Virus record (IMG/VR): IMGVR_UViG_3300042563_001252
Location: 1-28,553 of that record
DNA length: 28,553 nt
Source of the DNA: a virus
Strand: one strand, 5' to 3'
The translations under genes and the position numbers were made by a program. The notes under the pieces are model-generated. The model saw only the letters and a list, made by a program, of their open reading frames with translations, had not been told where the DNA came from and made no database searches. This document shows positions 1 to 8,706 of the stretch, piece by piece (the stretch's first letter is position 1; every line of letters begins with the position of its first letter).

Positions 1-33
1 TCGTACAACTGCTTAATTGATTATACAGTACAC

Positions 34-62
34 AAAGCCTGGTTAATTCCAGGCTTTTTTTT
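34..62 (+). terminator. Rho-independent terminator of the gene upstream of the window
   Basis: A 9-bp stem (AAAGCCTGG / CCAGGCTTT) with loop TTAATT is followed by an uninterrupted T run to position 62. It lies just before the late promoter at 66 and so separates the tail-tube-like gene from whatever precedes it. Confidence 0.85.
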
Positions 63-65
63 GAC

Positions 66-73
66 CATAAATA
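66..73 (+). promoter_or_regulatory. T4-type late promoter octamer CATAAATA
   Basis: The octamer matches the T4 late promoter consensus TATAAATA in 7 of 8 bases and ends 6 nt before the ATG at 80. T4 late transcription begins about 6 nt downstream of the octamer, so the transcript would begin at or next to the start codon. No Shine-Dalgarno sequence lies between. Confidence 0.65.
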
Positions 74-79
74 ATATAT

Positions 80-1672
80 ATGGCTACCGCTCGCAGACCC
101 AATGACCCAATTTTATTTGACCGTAACCATGCGTCAAAAATATTTGTTGCCAACAACCATGGGTTGTCGCCCAAGTACGGTTTCTTATTTCATGTGGCAT
201 TTGACTTGAATCCTGAAATAGCCAGGATATCAAATGACGATATATTAAAAATGGGCTTTGTTGTCAAGAGTACAAGTCTACCACGATTTACAATTGATAC
301 AAAAACACTAAATGCCTACAATCGAGTTGACATAGTGCAGACAAAAGTAAAATATGATACTGTTTCAATTAAATTTCACGATGACAACTTAGACATTGTT
401 AGAAATTTTTGGTATGACTACTACAGTTATTATTACAGAGACAGTGACTGGAATGAAAGCATATATGCCTCGCCTACAAAATACAGCGAAAGACAGCAAC
501 AGACTTGGGGTTACACTCCTAGACAATATCCAGCTAGTAGTCCTGCCACACAACAATTTCTAAGTGCCATTAGAATTTACAGTTTGCACAATAAAAAGTT
601 TGCTGAATACACATTAATTAATCCAGTTATTACACAATTCCAACACGGTGATCATGCCCACGGTGGCGACGCTGGTACATTGGAAAATACCATGACCATA
701 CAGTATCAGGCTGTGAAATACAAATATGGCCAAGTCAGTGAAGACACAGTATCAGGTTTTGCTACATTATCATATGACACAAGGGAAAGTCCAATGGGTA
801 CAACACCAGTGACAGATCGTACTGTGCATGAAATGAGCGATGGACTAACCGGACTTCCGGGCATACTCAACAATATTAAAAATATCAACGGATCTGCCAT
901 ACTAGGTGGAGCACTAAGCACAGTGGGTTCTGGTTTGCTAACTGGTGCAGTGGGATTTGGTGTTGCCAATTTTGGATCGGGTATAAAAGCAATTGCCGGC
1001 GGAGCATCAGACCTACTGGGCAAGGCCAAGTCAGGCTTAGGTAAAGTTTTTAGCAACGGCGAAAATGTAGACGGAGCTACTATCGATGGCGGCAACGGAT
1101 TGTTTGGCGATCCCGCCCAACCTCAAACAGCAGAACAGGTTCAAGCCAGTATAGATCAAACTACTGCACAGATTGCTGCCGACGAAGCCGCAATTGAACA
1201 GGCAAATGCTGACCTAGAAAGTGGTGAAGCCGAACAAGCCCAACTAGAAACACAAATTGAAGCAGACACTTATAACTTAGAGTACGATCCTAACTTAACC
1301 GAAGAAGACATAGCGGCACTTGAACAAATCATTGACGATAACAAAGCCAAACTGGCTGGAGTGATCAATGAAAACCAAACAACAAGAGAAAACTTAGATG
1401 GGTTATCTAGCACAGTGATGGAAAATACTAGTAAATTGGATCAATTAAAAGAAGCATTGAATGCCAGTGGTAACAGCGCCTCCGAAGGAGGACCCGGTCC
1501 GGGCAGTAGTACTGAATACGATCCGGCGTCTGGCGAAACTATTACAACTAATCCAGACGGCAGTCAGACCATTATTAGTGCAGATGGCTCTATATATACT
1601 AACCCACAGCAAAATCCTGTAGATAATCCCAATGCATCAAGCAATCAATCAACCGCATACCCGGACCCCTAA
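80..1672 (+). CDS. Tail tube / baseplate tail-tube initiator-like protein (gp19/gp54 family) with a long C-terminal extension
   Basis: Residues about 1-240 resemble T4-like tail tube proteins: a segment with 'FHDDNLDIVRNFWYDYYSYY' and a later 'YTLINPVITQFQHGDHAHG' is typical of the gp19/gp54 fold. Members are usually 160-320 residues, but this one has 530. Residues about 260-330 are Gly/Ala-rich and hydrophobic. Residues about 350-465 look like a coiled coil rich in Glu, Gln and Ala. The last 60 residues are Ser/Pro/Gly-rich. The protein is expected in the virion tail, either as the tube or as its initiator; the length and the gp4 neighbour favour a gp54-like role, but I cannot separate the two. 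The start at 80 is set by the late promoter directly upstream. Confidence 0.7.
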   Translation: MATARRPNDPILFDRNHASKIFVANNHGLSPKYGFLFHVAFDLNPEIARISNDDILKMGFVVKSTSLPRFTIDTKTLNAYNRVDIVQTKVKYDTVSIKFHDDNLDIVRNFWYDYYSYYYRDSDWNESIYASPTKYSERQQQTWGYTPRQYPASSPATQQFLSAIRIYSLHNKKFAEYTLINPVITQFQHGDHAHGGDAGTLENTMTIQYQAVKYKYGQVSEDTVSGFATLSYDTRESPMGTTPVTDRTVHEMSDGLTGLPGILNNIKNINGSAILGGALSTVGSGLLTGAVGFGVANFGSGIKAIAGGASDLLGKAKSGLGKVFSNGENVDGATIDGGNGLFGDPAQPQTAEQVQASIDQTTAQIAADEAAIEQANADLESGEAEQAQLETQIEADTYNLEYDPNLTEEDIAALEQIIDDNKAKLAGVINENQTTRENLDGLSSTVMENTSKLDQLKEALNASGNSASEGGPGPGSSTEYDPASGETITTNPDGSQTIISADGSIYTNPQQNPVDNPNASSNQSTAYPDP

Positions 1673-1681
1673 GGAACAACC

Positions 1682-2086
1682 ATGGCAGTAATAGATACAT
1701 TTGCACAATTAAAAAATAATCCTAGTAATCTAGGAACTATCAATTTAAATAATATATCTGGTGACGGCAGTAAGTTCTTTAACAATTATTTTGATAAAAC
1801 TATTACAATTAGCTCAGCCAAAGATGATGCAGTACTCACTTACTTTGAAAAAATTTGTGAAAACAAAGAAAGTGCGTTGGCACTTAGTAGTGCAGTGATA
1901 TATACAGCTCGAGTTCAAAATGTTGATGTCATGGCAGTATTGGATGAGTTTAAAAAGTTAAGTAGAGAACAACTTGGTCCGTATATAAGCTACTTTTTAA
2001 ATCTCAGTAGGATTGGCACCAGCCTGATAGGTGTGCAAAACAGTACAAATAAAAACAAATATGTAGCTCGAACAATTATAGCATGA
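1682..2086 (+). CDS. Hypothetical protein in the tail/head completion cluster
   Basis: I do not recognise this 134-residue protein. It has a beta-type N-terminus rich in Asn and Ile, then a mostly helical stretch (residues about 45-125) with no cysteine cluster, signal peptide or membrane segment. A Shine-Dalgarno sequence AAGGAA lies 6 nt before the ATG. Its stop overlaps the next start (ATGA), so it is translationally coupled to the gp4-like gene. Its position between a tail-tube protein and a head completion protein suggests a virion assembly role, by context only. Confidence 0.75.
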   Translation: MAVIDTFAQLKNNPSNLGTINLNNISGDGSKFFNNYFDKTITISSAKDDAVLTYFEKICENKESALALSSAVIYTARVQNVDVMAVLDEFKKLSREQLGPYISYFLNLSRIGTSLIGVQNSTNKNKYVARTIIA

Positions 2087-2517
2087 GTAAGTACGCACAG
2101 GGAAAATATCAATTACAGAATCCGGCTAAGTATGTGGGTAACAAGACGCCAACTTACCGGTCGGGGTGGGAGTGGACTTTTATGCAGTTCTGTGATGTTA
2201 ATCCAAATATACTTCAATGGGCTAGCGAAGCCATACATGTTAACTATCGTAATCCGTTGACAGGCAAAAATACAATTTATGTACCAGATTTTTTAATTGT
2301 TTACAACGATGCTCAAGGCCGACAACATGCCGAGGTGATTGAAGTTAAACCAAAAAAAGAAACCACGCTAGAAGGTAACACCAATGCTAGATCACAGGCC
2401 GCCGCAATACTCAATATGGCTAAATGGGAAGCTGCCAGAGCCTGGTGCAAGAATCAAGGCTTGTCCTTTCGTGTGATAACAGAAGATCAAATTTTTCATC
2501 AAGGCAAGAAGAGATAA
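2083..2517 (+). CDS. 4: Head completion protein, T4 gp4-like, with TnsA/PD-(D/E)XK nuclease fold
   Basis: The 144 residues follow the gp4 pattern: an N-terminal 'KYQLQNPAKYVGN', 'YRSGWEWTFM', 'VPDFLIVY' and 'AEVIEVKPKK'. The acidic and basic residues E30, D69, E87 and K89 fit the PD-(D/E)XK/TnsA-like nuclease core. T4 gp4 acts late in head maturation, before tail joining. The length is close to the T4 protein (about 150). The start overlaps the preceding stop by four bases. Confidence 0.8.
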   Translation: MSKYAQGKYQLQNPAKYVGNKTPTYRSGWEWTFMQFCDVNPNILQWASEAIHVNYRNPLTGKNTIYVPDFLIVYNDAQGRQHAEVIEVKPKKETTLEGNTNARSQAAAILNMAKWEAARAWCKNQGLSFRVITEDQIFHQGKKR

Positions 2518-2523
2518 TAAATA
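2516..2523 (+). promoter_or_regulatory. T4-type late promoter octamer AATAAATA
   Basis: The octamer overlaps the end of the gp4-like gene and stands about 52 nt before the TctC-like gene. Unlike most late promoters here, it leaves a real leader. The leader contains a six-codon reading frame (2548-2568, MNGHNY) that ends inside the ribosome binding site GAGGAAA (2567-2573). Confidence 0.55.
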
Positions 2524-2575
2524 CTGTTAGTATCGACTACTAGTCCCATGAACGGACACAATTACTGAGGAAATT

Positions 2576-3484
2576 ATGAAAAAGCTATTAGCTACACTAG
2601 CCATAGCCTTGTCTTTTGCGGCAACGGCTCAAGAAAATGTAACCATTTATTACGCATTTAGTCCTGCTGACAGTATTGCCAATTATGGCCGTACCCTGGT
2701 ACAGGAAGCAAATCGTATTCAAACCAAATACAATTTTATGTTTGACACCAAACCCGGAGCAGGCAATGCCATTGCGGCAAACTTTGTAAAGACAAATCCC
2801 AACACTATCTTGTTTACCAGTAGTGCATTCTTTATTCGTCCAGAGTTTTACCCAAACGAAAGTTATGAGGTACGAGACTTTCGTGAGTTTATGCCATTTT
2901 GTACCAGCCCAGTGGCAATCAGTTCAGTCAAGTACAAGTCTTGGGACGAAGTACCCAAAGATCGACCCCTGAACATCGGTGTCAGTGGACTTGGCGTTAC
3001 TACACACTTGATCAGTTTACAGATTGTTGACAAATATCCAAATGCACAAGCAGTGCCTTTCAAAAGCACTTCAGAAGCCTTCATGGGTTTGATCAGTGGA
3101 TCACTGGATTTTAGTCTTGGGTTTCTAACAGATCATCACGCCTGGGCCAGCGACCCAGCTAGAAAAGTACAGACACATGTACTGGGCATCACAGGTGCCA
3201 AACCCATGTTGGGATACAAACCCATAGCCGGAATGGGTTTCAATCCAGTTACTAAATTGTTAAACATTCCACATCATATGGTAGTGCCAGTCACAACACC
3301 AGATGCCAAGTTTAAAGAATGGAGAGCTATACTAACACAAGCAGTACAGGCCAAAACTGTGTTGGACAGTTACAAAGCAGACATGTGTGAGCCACTGGTA
3401 CTAAAAGACAACGAACTAGACTCTTGGTACACCGAGCAACATCAAAAATGGAAAAAGTTAACCACAGGTATTAAACTTAACTAA
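2576..3484 (+). CDS. Tripartite tricarboxylate transporter substrate-binding protein (TctC/Bug family)
   Basis: This 302-residue protein is a periplasmic binding protein of the TctC/Bug family, which captures carboxylates or similar small molecules for a TctAB-type permease. A signal peptide is clear: Lys-Lys, a hydrophobic core and a cleavage site after A16-T17-A18. The family pattern 'KPGAGNAIAANFV' (residues about 60-72) corresponds to the usual 'PGAGGNIGA' loop. No TctA or TctB lies in the window, so the phage protein would have to work with a host permease. A strong Shine-Dalgarno (GAGGAAA) precedes the ATG and a terminator follows directly, so it is a one-gene late unit. A second member of the family lies at 24030. 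Confidence 0.85.
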   Translation: MKKLLATLAIALSFAATAQENVTIYYAFSPADSIANYGRTLVQEANRIQTKYNFMFDTKPGAGNAIAANFVKTNPNTILFTSSAFFIRPEFYPNESYEVRDFREFMPFCTSPVAISSVKYKSWDEVPKDRPLNIGVSGLGVTTHLISLQIVDKYPNAQAVPFKSTSEAFMGLISGSLDFSLGFLTDHHAWASDPARKVQTHVLGITGAKPMLGYKPIAGMGFNPVTKLLNIPHHMVVPVTTPDAKFKEWRAILTQAVQAKTVLDSYKADMCEPLVLKDNELDSWYTEQHQKWKKLTTGIKLN

Positions 3485-3485
3485 C

Positions 3486-3509
3486 AAAAGGACCGCAAGG
3501 TCCTTTTTT
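3486..3509 (+). terminator. Rho-independent terminator after the TctC-like gene
   Basis: A stem of AAAAGGACC and GGTCCTTTT closes on a GCAA tetraloop, with a T6 run on its 3' side. It begins 2 nt after the stop codon and isolates this gene from the hydrolase downstream. Confidence 0.9.
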
Positions 3510-3524
3510 AATGTTAAATACTCA

Positions 3525-4334
3525 ATGCCCTATCCAGATCGACAAGAGATACTCAATAAATTATATCTGCGTAAACGAGATAACATCTTGTTGGGCAACC
3601 TGGCTATTAAACAGTTGGAGTTCATCGAAAGAAATGCACACAAAACTGCGTATTTGACTTTGAGTCGAGTACCTGATCCCGATGTAGTAGTAATATATAC
3701 ATATGGCGGAACAACTCCTCATCACTTTTATTTTACCAATGCTGGGAAAATATCAGATAAAACAGTAAAGCACCATCAATTTACATGGGATTGGATTGAT
3801 AAATGGCTAGATCAAGGTGTTGCTGTTGTTATATTTGATGTGCCAAGTTACTTTATGGCCTACGAAAATCCCTGGGTCACTAGTTTCTATAGAGCCAGCG
3901 AAGATAGGTTGACTGAAAGCTTCCAACTAATAGACATAGTAGAACAGAAATTCTCCAATGCATCTATCAATTGGTTTGGCATTAGTTATGGAGCACAAGA
4001 TGCGGCCAATATTAGTCTACACCCATCCAAGTTACGAAAAATAGTATCGGCCTCTGCCACCTGGCATGTGATTGAGGATGTTGATAAATTCCAACAAGGT
4101 GCCAGATTAGATTGGTACAATGTTGCTGATTCAACATGTCCTGTGCTTATAGTCATGCACGAGAAAGAAGTGTTTCGAAAAGCACAAGAAGAAATGCTCA
4201 AGACAGATTCTATCTTAGTGGCTAATTTTGTACCTGCAAGTGAAGGACATTTTTTTGCCAAGAAAGAATCAGAGGTTGTGACAGCAATCTGCGACTGGTA
4301 CAGAGACAAACCTATACCAAAAATAATACAATAA
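3525..4334 (+). CDS. Alpha/beta hydrolase-fold protein
   Basis: The 269-residue sequence has the order expected of an alpha/beta hydrolase. A strand 'DVVVIYTYGG' near residue 50 would form the oxyanion-hole region. A nucleophile elbow G-I-S154-Y-G lies at residues 152-156. The strand 'CPVLIVMHEKE' lies where the acidic residue is usually found. 'EGH242FF' would supply the catalytic histidine. It has no signal peptide, so it should act in the cytoplasm. The substrate is unknown; an esterase or peptidase-like role is possible. It sits between a TctC-like gene and the small terminase, so it looks like accessory cargo. The variant late octamer GTTAAATA (3513-3520) ends 4 nt before the ATG, with no Shine-Dalgarno. 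Confidence 0.65.
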   Translation: MPYPDRQEILNKLYLRKRDNILLGNLAIKQLEFIERNAHKTAYLTLSRVPDPDVVVIYTYGGTTPHHFYFTNAGKISDKTVKHHQFTWDWIDKWLDQGVAVVIFDVPSYFMAYENPWVTSFYRASEDRLTESFQLIDIVEQKFSNASINWFGISYGAQDAANISLHPSKLRKIVSASATWHVIEDVDKFQQGARLDWYNVADSTCPVLIVMHEKEVFRKAQEEMLKTDSILVANFVPASEGHFFAKKESEVVTAICDWYRDKPIPKIIQ

Positions 4335-4337
4335 ATA
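4330..4337 (+). promoter_or_regulatory. T4-type late promoter octamer AATAAATA
   Basis: The octamer overlaps the hydrolase stop codon and ends 4 nt before the ATG of the small terminase gene. A transcript from it would have essentially no leader. Confidence 0.6.
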
Positions 4338-4341
4338 CCAT

Positions 4342-4857
4342 ATGACTAAACGACTTGAAGAAACATTTAACTTACCATCAGCAACAACAGATGAAGCTGG
4401 TGGTACAACCACAGAAGATATTAGAACAGTAATTGCACAAAACAGAGACATGATAACTGATGTTGATGCGGCTATAGATAAGATTGATGCGGCCCTGCCC
4501 TATGTTAGAGATTTAGATACCGCGGACAGCGAACTAGATGAACTGGCCCTGTTGGCCAAAAGCAAAGCAGAAGACCTAATAGATTTGGGTATGAATGTTG
4601 ATCCACGATTTGCAGGTGTTATACTACAAACAGCGGGCCAGTTACTGGGCCATAGTATCACCGCCAAGACAGCCAAAATGGACAAAAAACTCAAGATGAT
4701 ACAGTTGCAGTTGAACAAGGCCAAACTGGATCATCAAATAGCCAAGGACAACAGCCGAGAAGAAGACGAACCCGTGGATGGCCGAGGCATGGTACTGGAC
4801 CGCAATGCGCTACTAGATCAGATTCTGGGCAAAAATCGCACAGAAGAAAAGAAGTAA
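4342..4857 (+). CDS. 16: Small terminase subunit, T4 gp16-like
   Basis: This 171-residue, mainly helical protein matches gp16 in length (T4: 164) and in plan: a variable acidic N-terminus, a central helical oligomerisation part (residues about 60-135, 'VILQTAGQLLGHSITAKTAK' then a Lys/Gln/Leu-rich helix), and a charged tail. Gp16 forms a ring that recognises concatemeric DNA and regulates the gp17 motor. The large subunit lies about 4.8 kb downstream rather than adjacent. Identification rests on overall pattern, not on a diagnostic motif. Confidence 0.65.
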   Translation: MTKRLEETFNLPSATTDEAGGTTTEDIRTVIAQNRDMITDVDAAIDKIDAALPYVRDLDTADSELDELALLAKSKAEDLIDLGMNVDPRFAGVILQTAGQLLGHSITAKTAKMDKKLKMIQLQLNKAKLDHQIAKDNSREEDEPVDGRGMVLDRNALLDQILGKNRTEEKK

Positions 4858-4862
4858 TCGGA

Positions 4863-4870
4863 CATAAATA
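4863..4870 (+). promoter_or_regulatory. T4-type late promoter octamer CATAAATA
   Basis: It lies 22 nt before the ATG at 4893 in the short gap after the small terminase gene. It probably serves the genes from 4893 to 9140, which are joined by short gaps and start/stop overlaps. Confidence 0.6.
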
Positions 4871-4892
4871 TAGAATACAGGACTATTCCACT

Positions 4893-5492
4893 ATGAAAAA
4901 TTTATCAGCATATTTTCACGAAACACACAAAGTTTACGAGTTTCGTATCAAAATGGCACACGTAGAGCCCAAGGGCGAAGTGCTAGATCGTATCAAAAAC
5001 GCACTGGATTGTTTTCAAGTTGAAACTATCAGTGCTGTAAAAAGATTACCAGTGACTGAGCATTATGAGTTTGCCAAAGAAGGTGCATGTGATTGCTACA
5101 TGCTAGATGTTGGCCTAAAGTATCCAACTATCCCGGGACAAATTCGTCAGTTGATTGGCGAACGAGCCGGTGTTAATGCTGCCTGGGTTGATGTTAAAAC
5201 CATGGCTGATGCATTGAATGAACAATTGGTATGGGGGCATGTTGAAAGCAACGAAGATGAAAGTCCTGTGCTGACCAAAGAAGATCTAGGTGGTCCCAGC
5301 GCACAAGATGCAGTTGGCCAGAAACGCTTAACTGGCCTGATCAAAGAACTCAGTGCCAACACACGCAAATATGAAGTGCAAGGCACTGATACGGAGTATG
5401 CCAGTGGTAAAACCACCAACGATGCCCCACAACAAAACAACAGCCCCATTGGCAGTACCAAGAACACCCTACAACGTCCCCGAGGAAAATAA
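4893..5492 (+). CDS. Hypothetical protein, probable virion-associated
   Basis: I do not recognise this 199-residue protein. The N-terminal 110 residues alternate strands and helices ('YEFRIKMAHVEP', 'EVLDRIKNALDCF', 'DCYMLDVGLKYP', 'IPGQIRQLIGERAGV'), consistent with two ferredoxin-like beta-alpha-beta units. The C-terminal 80 residues are polar and probably disordered. It sits 2 nt before the 941-residue protein and shares its late promoter. A structural or assembly role is inferred from context only. Confidence 0.75.
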   Translation: MKNLSAYFHETHKVYEFRIKMAHVEPKGEVLDRIKNALDCFQVETISAVKRLPVTEHYEFAKEGACDCYMLDVGLKYPTIPGQIRQLIGERAGVNAAWVDVKTMADALNEQLVWGHVESNEDESPVLTKEDLGGPSAQDAVGQKRLTGLIKELSANTRKYEVQGTDTEYASGKTTNDAPQQNNSPIGSTKNTLQRPRGK

Positions 5493-5494
5493 TC

Positions 5495-8320
5495 ATGAGC
5501 AACATGTACACAATTTTAGACAGTCTCAAAAAAGTAACACCACAACAAGAGCCGCAAGAGAATAAGAAACCACAAGCCATCTACGAAAGTGTAGAAGCCA
5601 AAGGGTCAATTCTTGAGGGTGTGGCTAAAGTCGAACAAAAACTCAAAGAGCAATTTGCTGAATTCAATGAAGGTGACACTGAATATAAAAACGGTGTCAC
5701 CAAGCATAAAGGTACATACGGCACCGAATACCAAGGTGATCCCGATGACGAAGACGCTCCCAAGCGCGGCCGTCCTGCCAAAGGCACAGCTAAAAAAGAA
5801 AAAGTTGTTCGTGTAAAAGGTCCCAAAGGTCGTCCCAAGAAGGATCCTGGTGCCAGTGCTCCTGCCAAAATTGGTAATGATCCATTTGGTCGTGTGCCAG
5901 ACAAAGCGCCCAAGGGTGCCAAAGGTACAGTGGTCAAAGGCAAAGCAACACAAGACACCAACGAAGACCAAATCAATGAACTAAGTCCTGAACTGCTAAA
6001 GAGAGCAAGAGACAAGGCAGGTATGAAATATGCTGATGCTGACGACCGCCGAGATCAAAAAGCATCTGACAAATACAACGCACAAGATGACAAGTTTCAT
6101 AGTGCCATGCGTAAAAAACAAAAAGACATGGCAGAAGGTGCCATTATGGAGTACGACAGATCTTTAGCCATTCCAGCGTCAAAGGCTTTGATTGCGGCCT
6201 TGCCCCGAATGTCTAGTTTGGGATATACTCAAGAAGACAAAGCATGTGTTGAAAAATTTATCAGCCTCTTACAAAGAGGCGATACACACAAGGCTCGTAG
6301 ATACCAAAAAATCAAAGGCGGATGCACAATTCACGCAAGTAATTTCATTGACGAAATTTTAAGTGATGCAAATATTAATCCAGATGCTGAATTTCAGCAA
6401 CCCGTCCTCGTTGATCCTCGTTTGAAAAAGCAAGGCATGGCCGAAGCAGAAAATCCATTTGCCAGTTTTAAAAAGCAAGCCAAAGGTGCAGGCCTACTTC
6501 GTTCTAAAATCAAAACCAAAACCAAGACAATGGAAAGCAGTCAGCGTATGGCCAAGTTGTTGATCGAAGGTGTCAACTTCACTGAGATGATCAAGAAGAA
6601 AGACATGACACTACAAGAGATGTTGGCTGAACTACAAGCAGATATCCAGTCATTCAAAGAAACAGGACATTGCAGTGAACTCCTGCGTGACTGCATGGAA
6701 GTACACAGTTACGGCAAGTCACAGTTGAATGATGCCACAGAAAATCCAATGGACAATGATAATTTTCCCATGCCACTAGCACCTGCACGGCCCAGCATGA
6801 TGGATCGTGCCAAGCGCATGGGCGGACAAGTTCTAAACACATTAGGACACGGCAGTGATGAAGATATGAAAGCTGACCTGCGCCGCAAGATGGGTATGCA
6901 GGAAGCCGCAGAACTAAACGAACTGGCCCGTCTAGCAGGCTTGACCGTGAAAGAAGCCAACGATGGCAACTTGGCCAACAATGCTAAACCATATAAAAAA
7001 GTAACTAGACGCGATGTTATTCAAGGTGCTCAAGGCAAAGATGAACAGGGTGGCGAAGCAGAAGTCGATGAAGCAGCCAAGTATCGTGATCCCAAATACA
7101 AAGATCGTCTGTACACTCAAGAATTACCCGATTATGAAAACGATGATTACAGCGATGACGAGTACTACACTGGTGCAAAACCCGATGACTATCCTGGCTC
7201 AAAAGACCTAATAGGTGGTGGAGAATTTGATCATAATGACCCGTTACAAAAAGGCTTTGGCCGTCATGGGCATGATGTATTAGATCGTGGTCCAAGAAAA
7301 GGCATGCCTTCGCGTAATCACATTACCAGTTTAAAAGGCAGTATCAAGGCCGCACACGGAACTCATAGCAAACCCAACCTGCCCGAAGGCGACGGGTCTG
7401 AATCCAATATCCGTGATACTCTAGCATATGAAATCAGGATGATTCTTGATGGAGCTCTTGCTGATTACGATCAAACAGATCATATCGTCGATGAGCTGGG
7501 TGATATATTCAATGATATTGAGGCCAGCGGTGACAGAGAGGCAATGATGGCATATGAGATGATGGTTGATACAATTGATACAGACGCTGACACACAAGTT
7601 GATGCCGCCCGCCAGGCATTAAAATTATTAAACTTAGATGAAGGCGACATGGAAGAAGGCAACGAGTTCAGTGGCAATCGTGATGACGCAATAAAAGCAG
7701 GCAAAACAGAGTTCGAAGTTGACGGTAAGACATATCCTGTAAAAGAATCATCAGATGACACCTGTGACAAGTGCGACTGTGATCCATGTGAGTGTGATGA
7801 TGCAGATCGTGATTTGGCCAAACTCAAAGAAAACTGCGGAATTGTGAGCCCAATTGGTAGCATGGCACAAGACATGCAACAGCAACAAGGCAAGATAAGT
7901 GTTAATACAAATCAAAGCAGTGATGGCACCAAGAACATCAGCATCAGTGCTGATGGTGAAGCCGCTGACCAACTGATGCAGATGTTAAAGATGGCAGGCA
8001 TGGGTGGACAATATGCTGAAGTAGTTGTCACCGCACAACCAATGGAAGCCAAAGAATATGGCAACACCGACATTGACAAACCTGAAGAAGTATTGAATAC
8101 TCCTCGTCCTGATGTTCGTGGCATGCACCGTGCAGAAACAGTTGGATATGCGGACACCACAGATGACTTGAACAAGCAAAAAGATCAAGACCCTGAAACA
8201 GCCAACCGGGCCGCTAATCCAAAAACGCCCAAGGCCAACAAGGTTGAAGAGTCTCATCCACTTGAGTCATTGGGTGCAAAGTTAATGGCTGAATACCAAA
8301 GCATTAAATTAACAAAATGA
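5495..8320 (+). CDS. Large hypothetical protein with AT-hook-like motifs and a Cys cluster, probable virion or DNA-associated protein
   Basis: I do not recognise a family for this 941-residue protein. It is highly charged and low in complexity. Residues 90-96 (KRGRPAK) are a textbook AT-hook core, and residues 111-116 (KGRPKK) are a second one inside a Lys/Pro/Gly-rich stretch running to about residue 150. Around residues 756-766 there is a C-x2-C-x-C-x2-C-x-C cluster in an acidic setting, suitable for a metal. Segments 'GSILEGVA' (residue 38 on) and 'KLLIEGVN' match the T4 prohead protease preference (L/I)-x-E before G. A good Shine-Dalgarno (GAGGAAA) precedes the start. Its neighbours suggest an internal head or DNA-packaging-associated protein, but this is not shown. 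Confidence 0.75.
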   Translation: MSNMYTILDSLKKVTPQQEPQENKKPQAIYESVEAKGSILEGVAKVEQKLKEQFAEFNEGDTEYKNGVTKHKGTYGTEYQGDPDDEDAPKRGRPAKGTAKKEKVVRVKGPKGRPKKDPGASAPAKIGNDPFGRVPDKAPKGAKGTVVKGKATQDTNEDQINELSPELLKRARDKAGMKYADADDRRDQKASDKYNAQDDKFHSAMRKKQKDMAEGAIMEYDRSLAIPASKALIAALPRMSSLGYTQEDKACVEKFISLLQRGDTHKARRYQKIKGGCTIHASNFIDEILSDANINPDAEFQQPVLVDPRLKKQGMAEAENPFASFKKQAKGAGLLRSKIKTKTKTMESSQRMAKLLIEGVNFTEMIKKKDMTLQEMLAELQADIQSFKETGHCSELLRDCMEVHSYGKSQLNDATENPMDNDNFPMPLAPARPSMMDRAKRMGGQVLNTLGHGSDEDMKADLRRKMGMQEAAELNELARLAGLTVKEANDGNLANNAKPYKKVTRRDVIQGAQGKDEQGGEAEVDEAAKYRDPKYKDRLYTQELPDYENDDYSDDEYYTGAKPDDYPGSKDLIGGGEFDHNDPLQKGFGRHGHDVLDRGPRKGMPSRNHITSLKGSIKAAHGTHSKPNLPEGDGSESNIRDTLAYEIRMILDGALADYDQTDHIVDELGDIFNDIEASGDREAMMAYEMMVDTIDTDADTQVDAARQALKLLNLDEGDMEEGNEFSGNRDDAIKAGKTEFEVDGKTYPVKESSDDTCDKCDCDPCECDDADRDLAKLKENCGIVSPIGSMAQDMQQQQGKISVNTNQSSDGTKNISISADGEAADQLMQMLKMAGMGGQYAEVVVTAQPMEAKEYGNTDIDKPEEVLNTPRPDVRGMHRAETVGYADTTDDLNKQKDQDPETANRAANPKTPKANKVEESHPLESLGAKLMAEYQSIKLTK

Positions 8321-8706
8321 AAATAAACGAGATTGTTCTCGAAGGGTCCGCTCCCAGTGGGGGCGGCTCAACCAAGGCAATTAGCAAAACACACAAAGTT
8401 GGGTTGTCGAATGCACTAACCAGTCCCGACTTGAATATGAATTCTGGAAGTTTATATTTAAATTATCGTTTTAGTGTTGCACTCGCAGGAAGTCCAGATC
8501 AGACCATGGACAAGGACAATTATATTGCTGGGGATCCTTTTTATGCTCCATATGCCGACGAGGAATTGGAAACTTTATATCATGCCGCAAAACAAATTGG
8601 CATCAAGTTTGATAAAAACTGGGCCAGCAATAAGAGTGAGTTAGACTCAGTGAACAAAACAAGTCCAGTTAAGTCAGCTGGACCCATTGTCCTTAAAAAC
8701 AAATGA
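8317..8706 (+). CDS. Hypothetical protein
   Basis: I recognise no domain in these 129 residues. The N-terminus MKINEIVLEG resembles that of the gene at 19871 (MKIFEVIATVSEG). Codons 11-18 (SAPSGGGS) lie on an 8-bp GC-rich hairpin. The gene overlaps both neighbours by ATGA junctions, so translation is coupled along the series from 5495 to 9140. Confidence 0.7.
   Translation: MKINEIVLEGSAPSGGGSTKAISKTHKVGLSNALTSPDLNMNSGSLYLNYRFSVALAGSPDQTMDKDNYIAGDPFYAPYADEELETLYHAAKQIGIKFDKNWASNKSELDSVNKTSPVKSAGPIVLKNK
8348..8366 (+). other. GC-rich hairpin inside the first codons of the gene at 8317
   Basis: CCGCTCCC and GGGGGCGG form 8 consecutive pairs (one T-G) around the loop AGT. No T run follows, so it is not a terminator. 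It could affect ribosome movement or RNA stability near the coupled start. Confidence 0.6.

Noticed and set aside
2548-2568. Six-codon frame MNGHNY ahead of the TctC-like gene as a regulatory upstream ORF
   Set aside because: It overlaps the ribosome binding site, which is suggestive, but it has no Shine-Dalgarno of its own and such short frames are common by chance.
5495-8320. Long frames on the opposite strand of the 941-residue gene
   Set aside because: They mirror its biased codon use; none has a ribosome binding site or recognisable domain.
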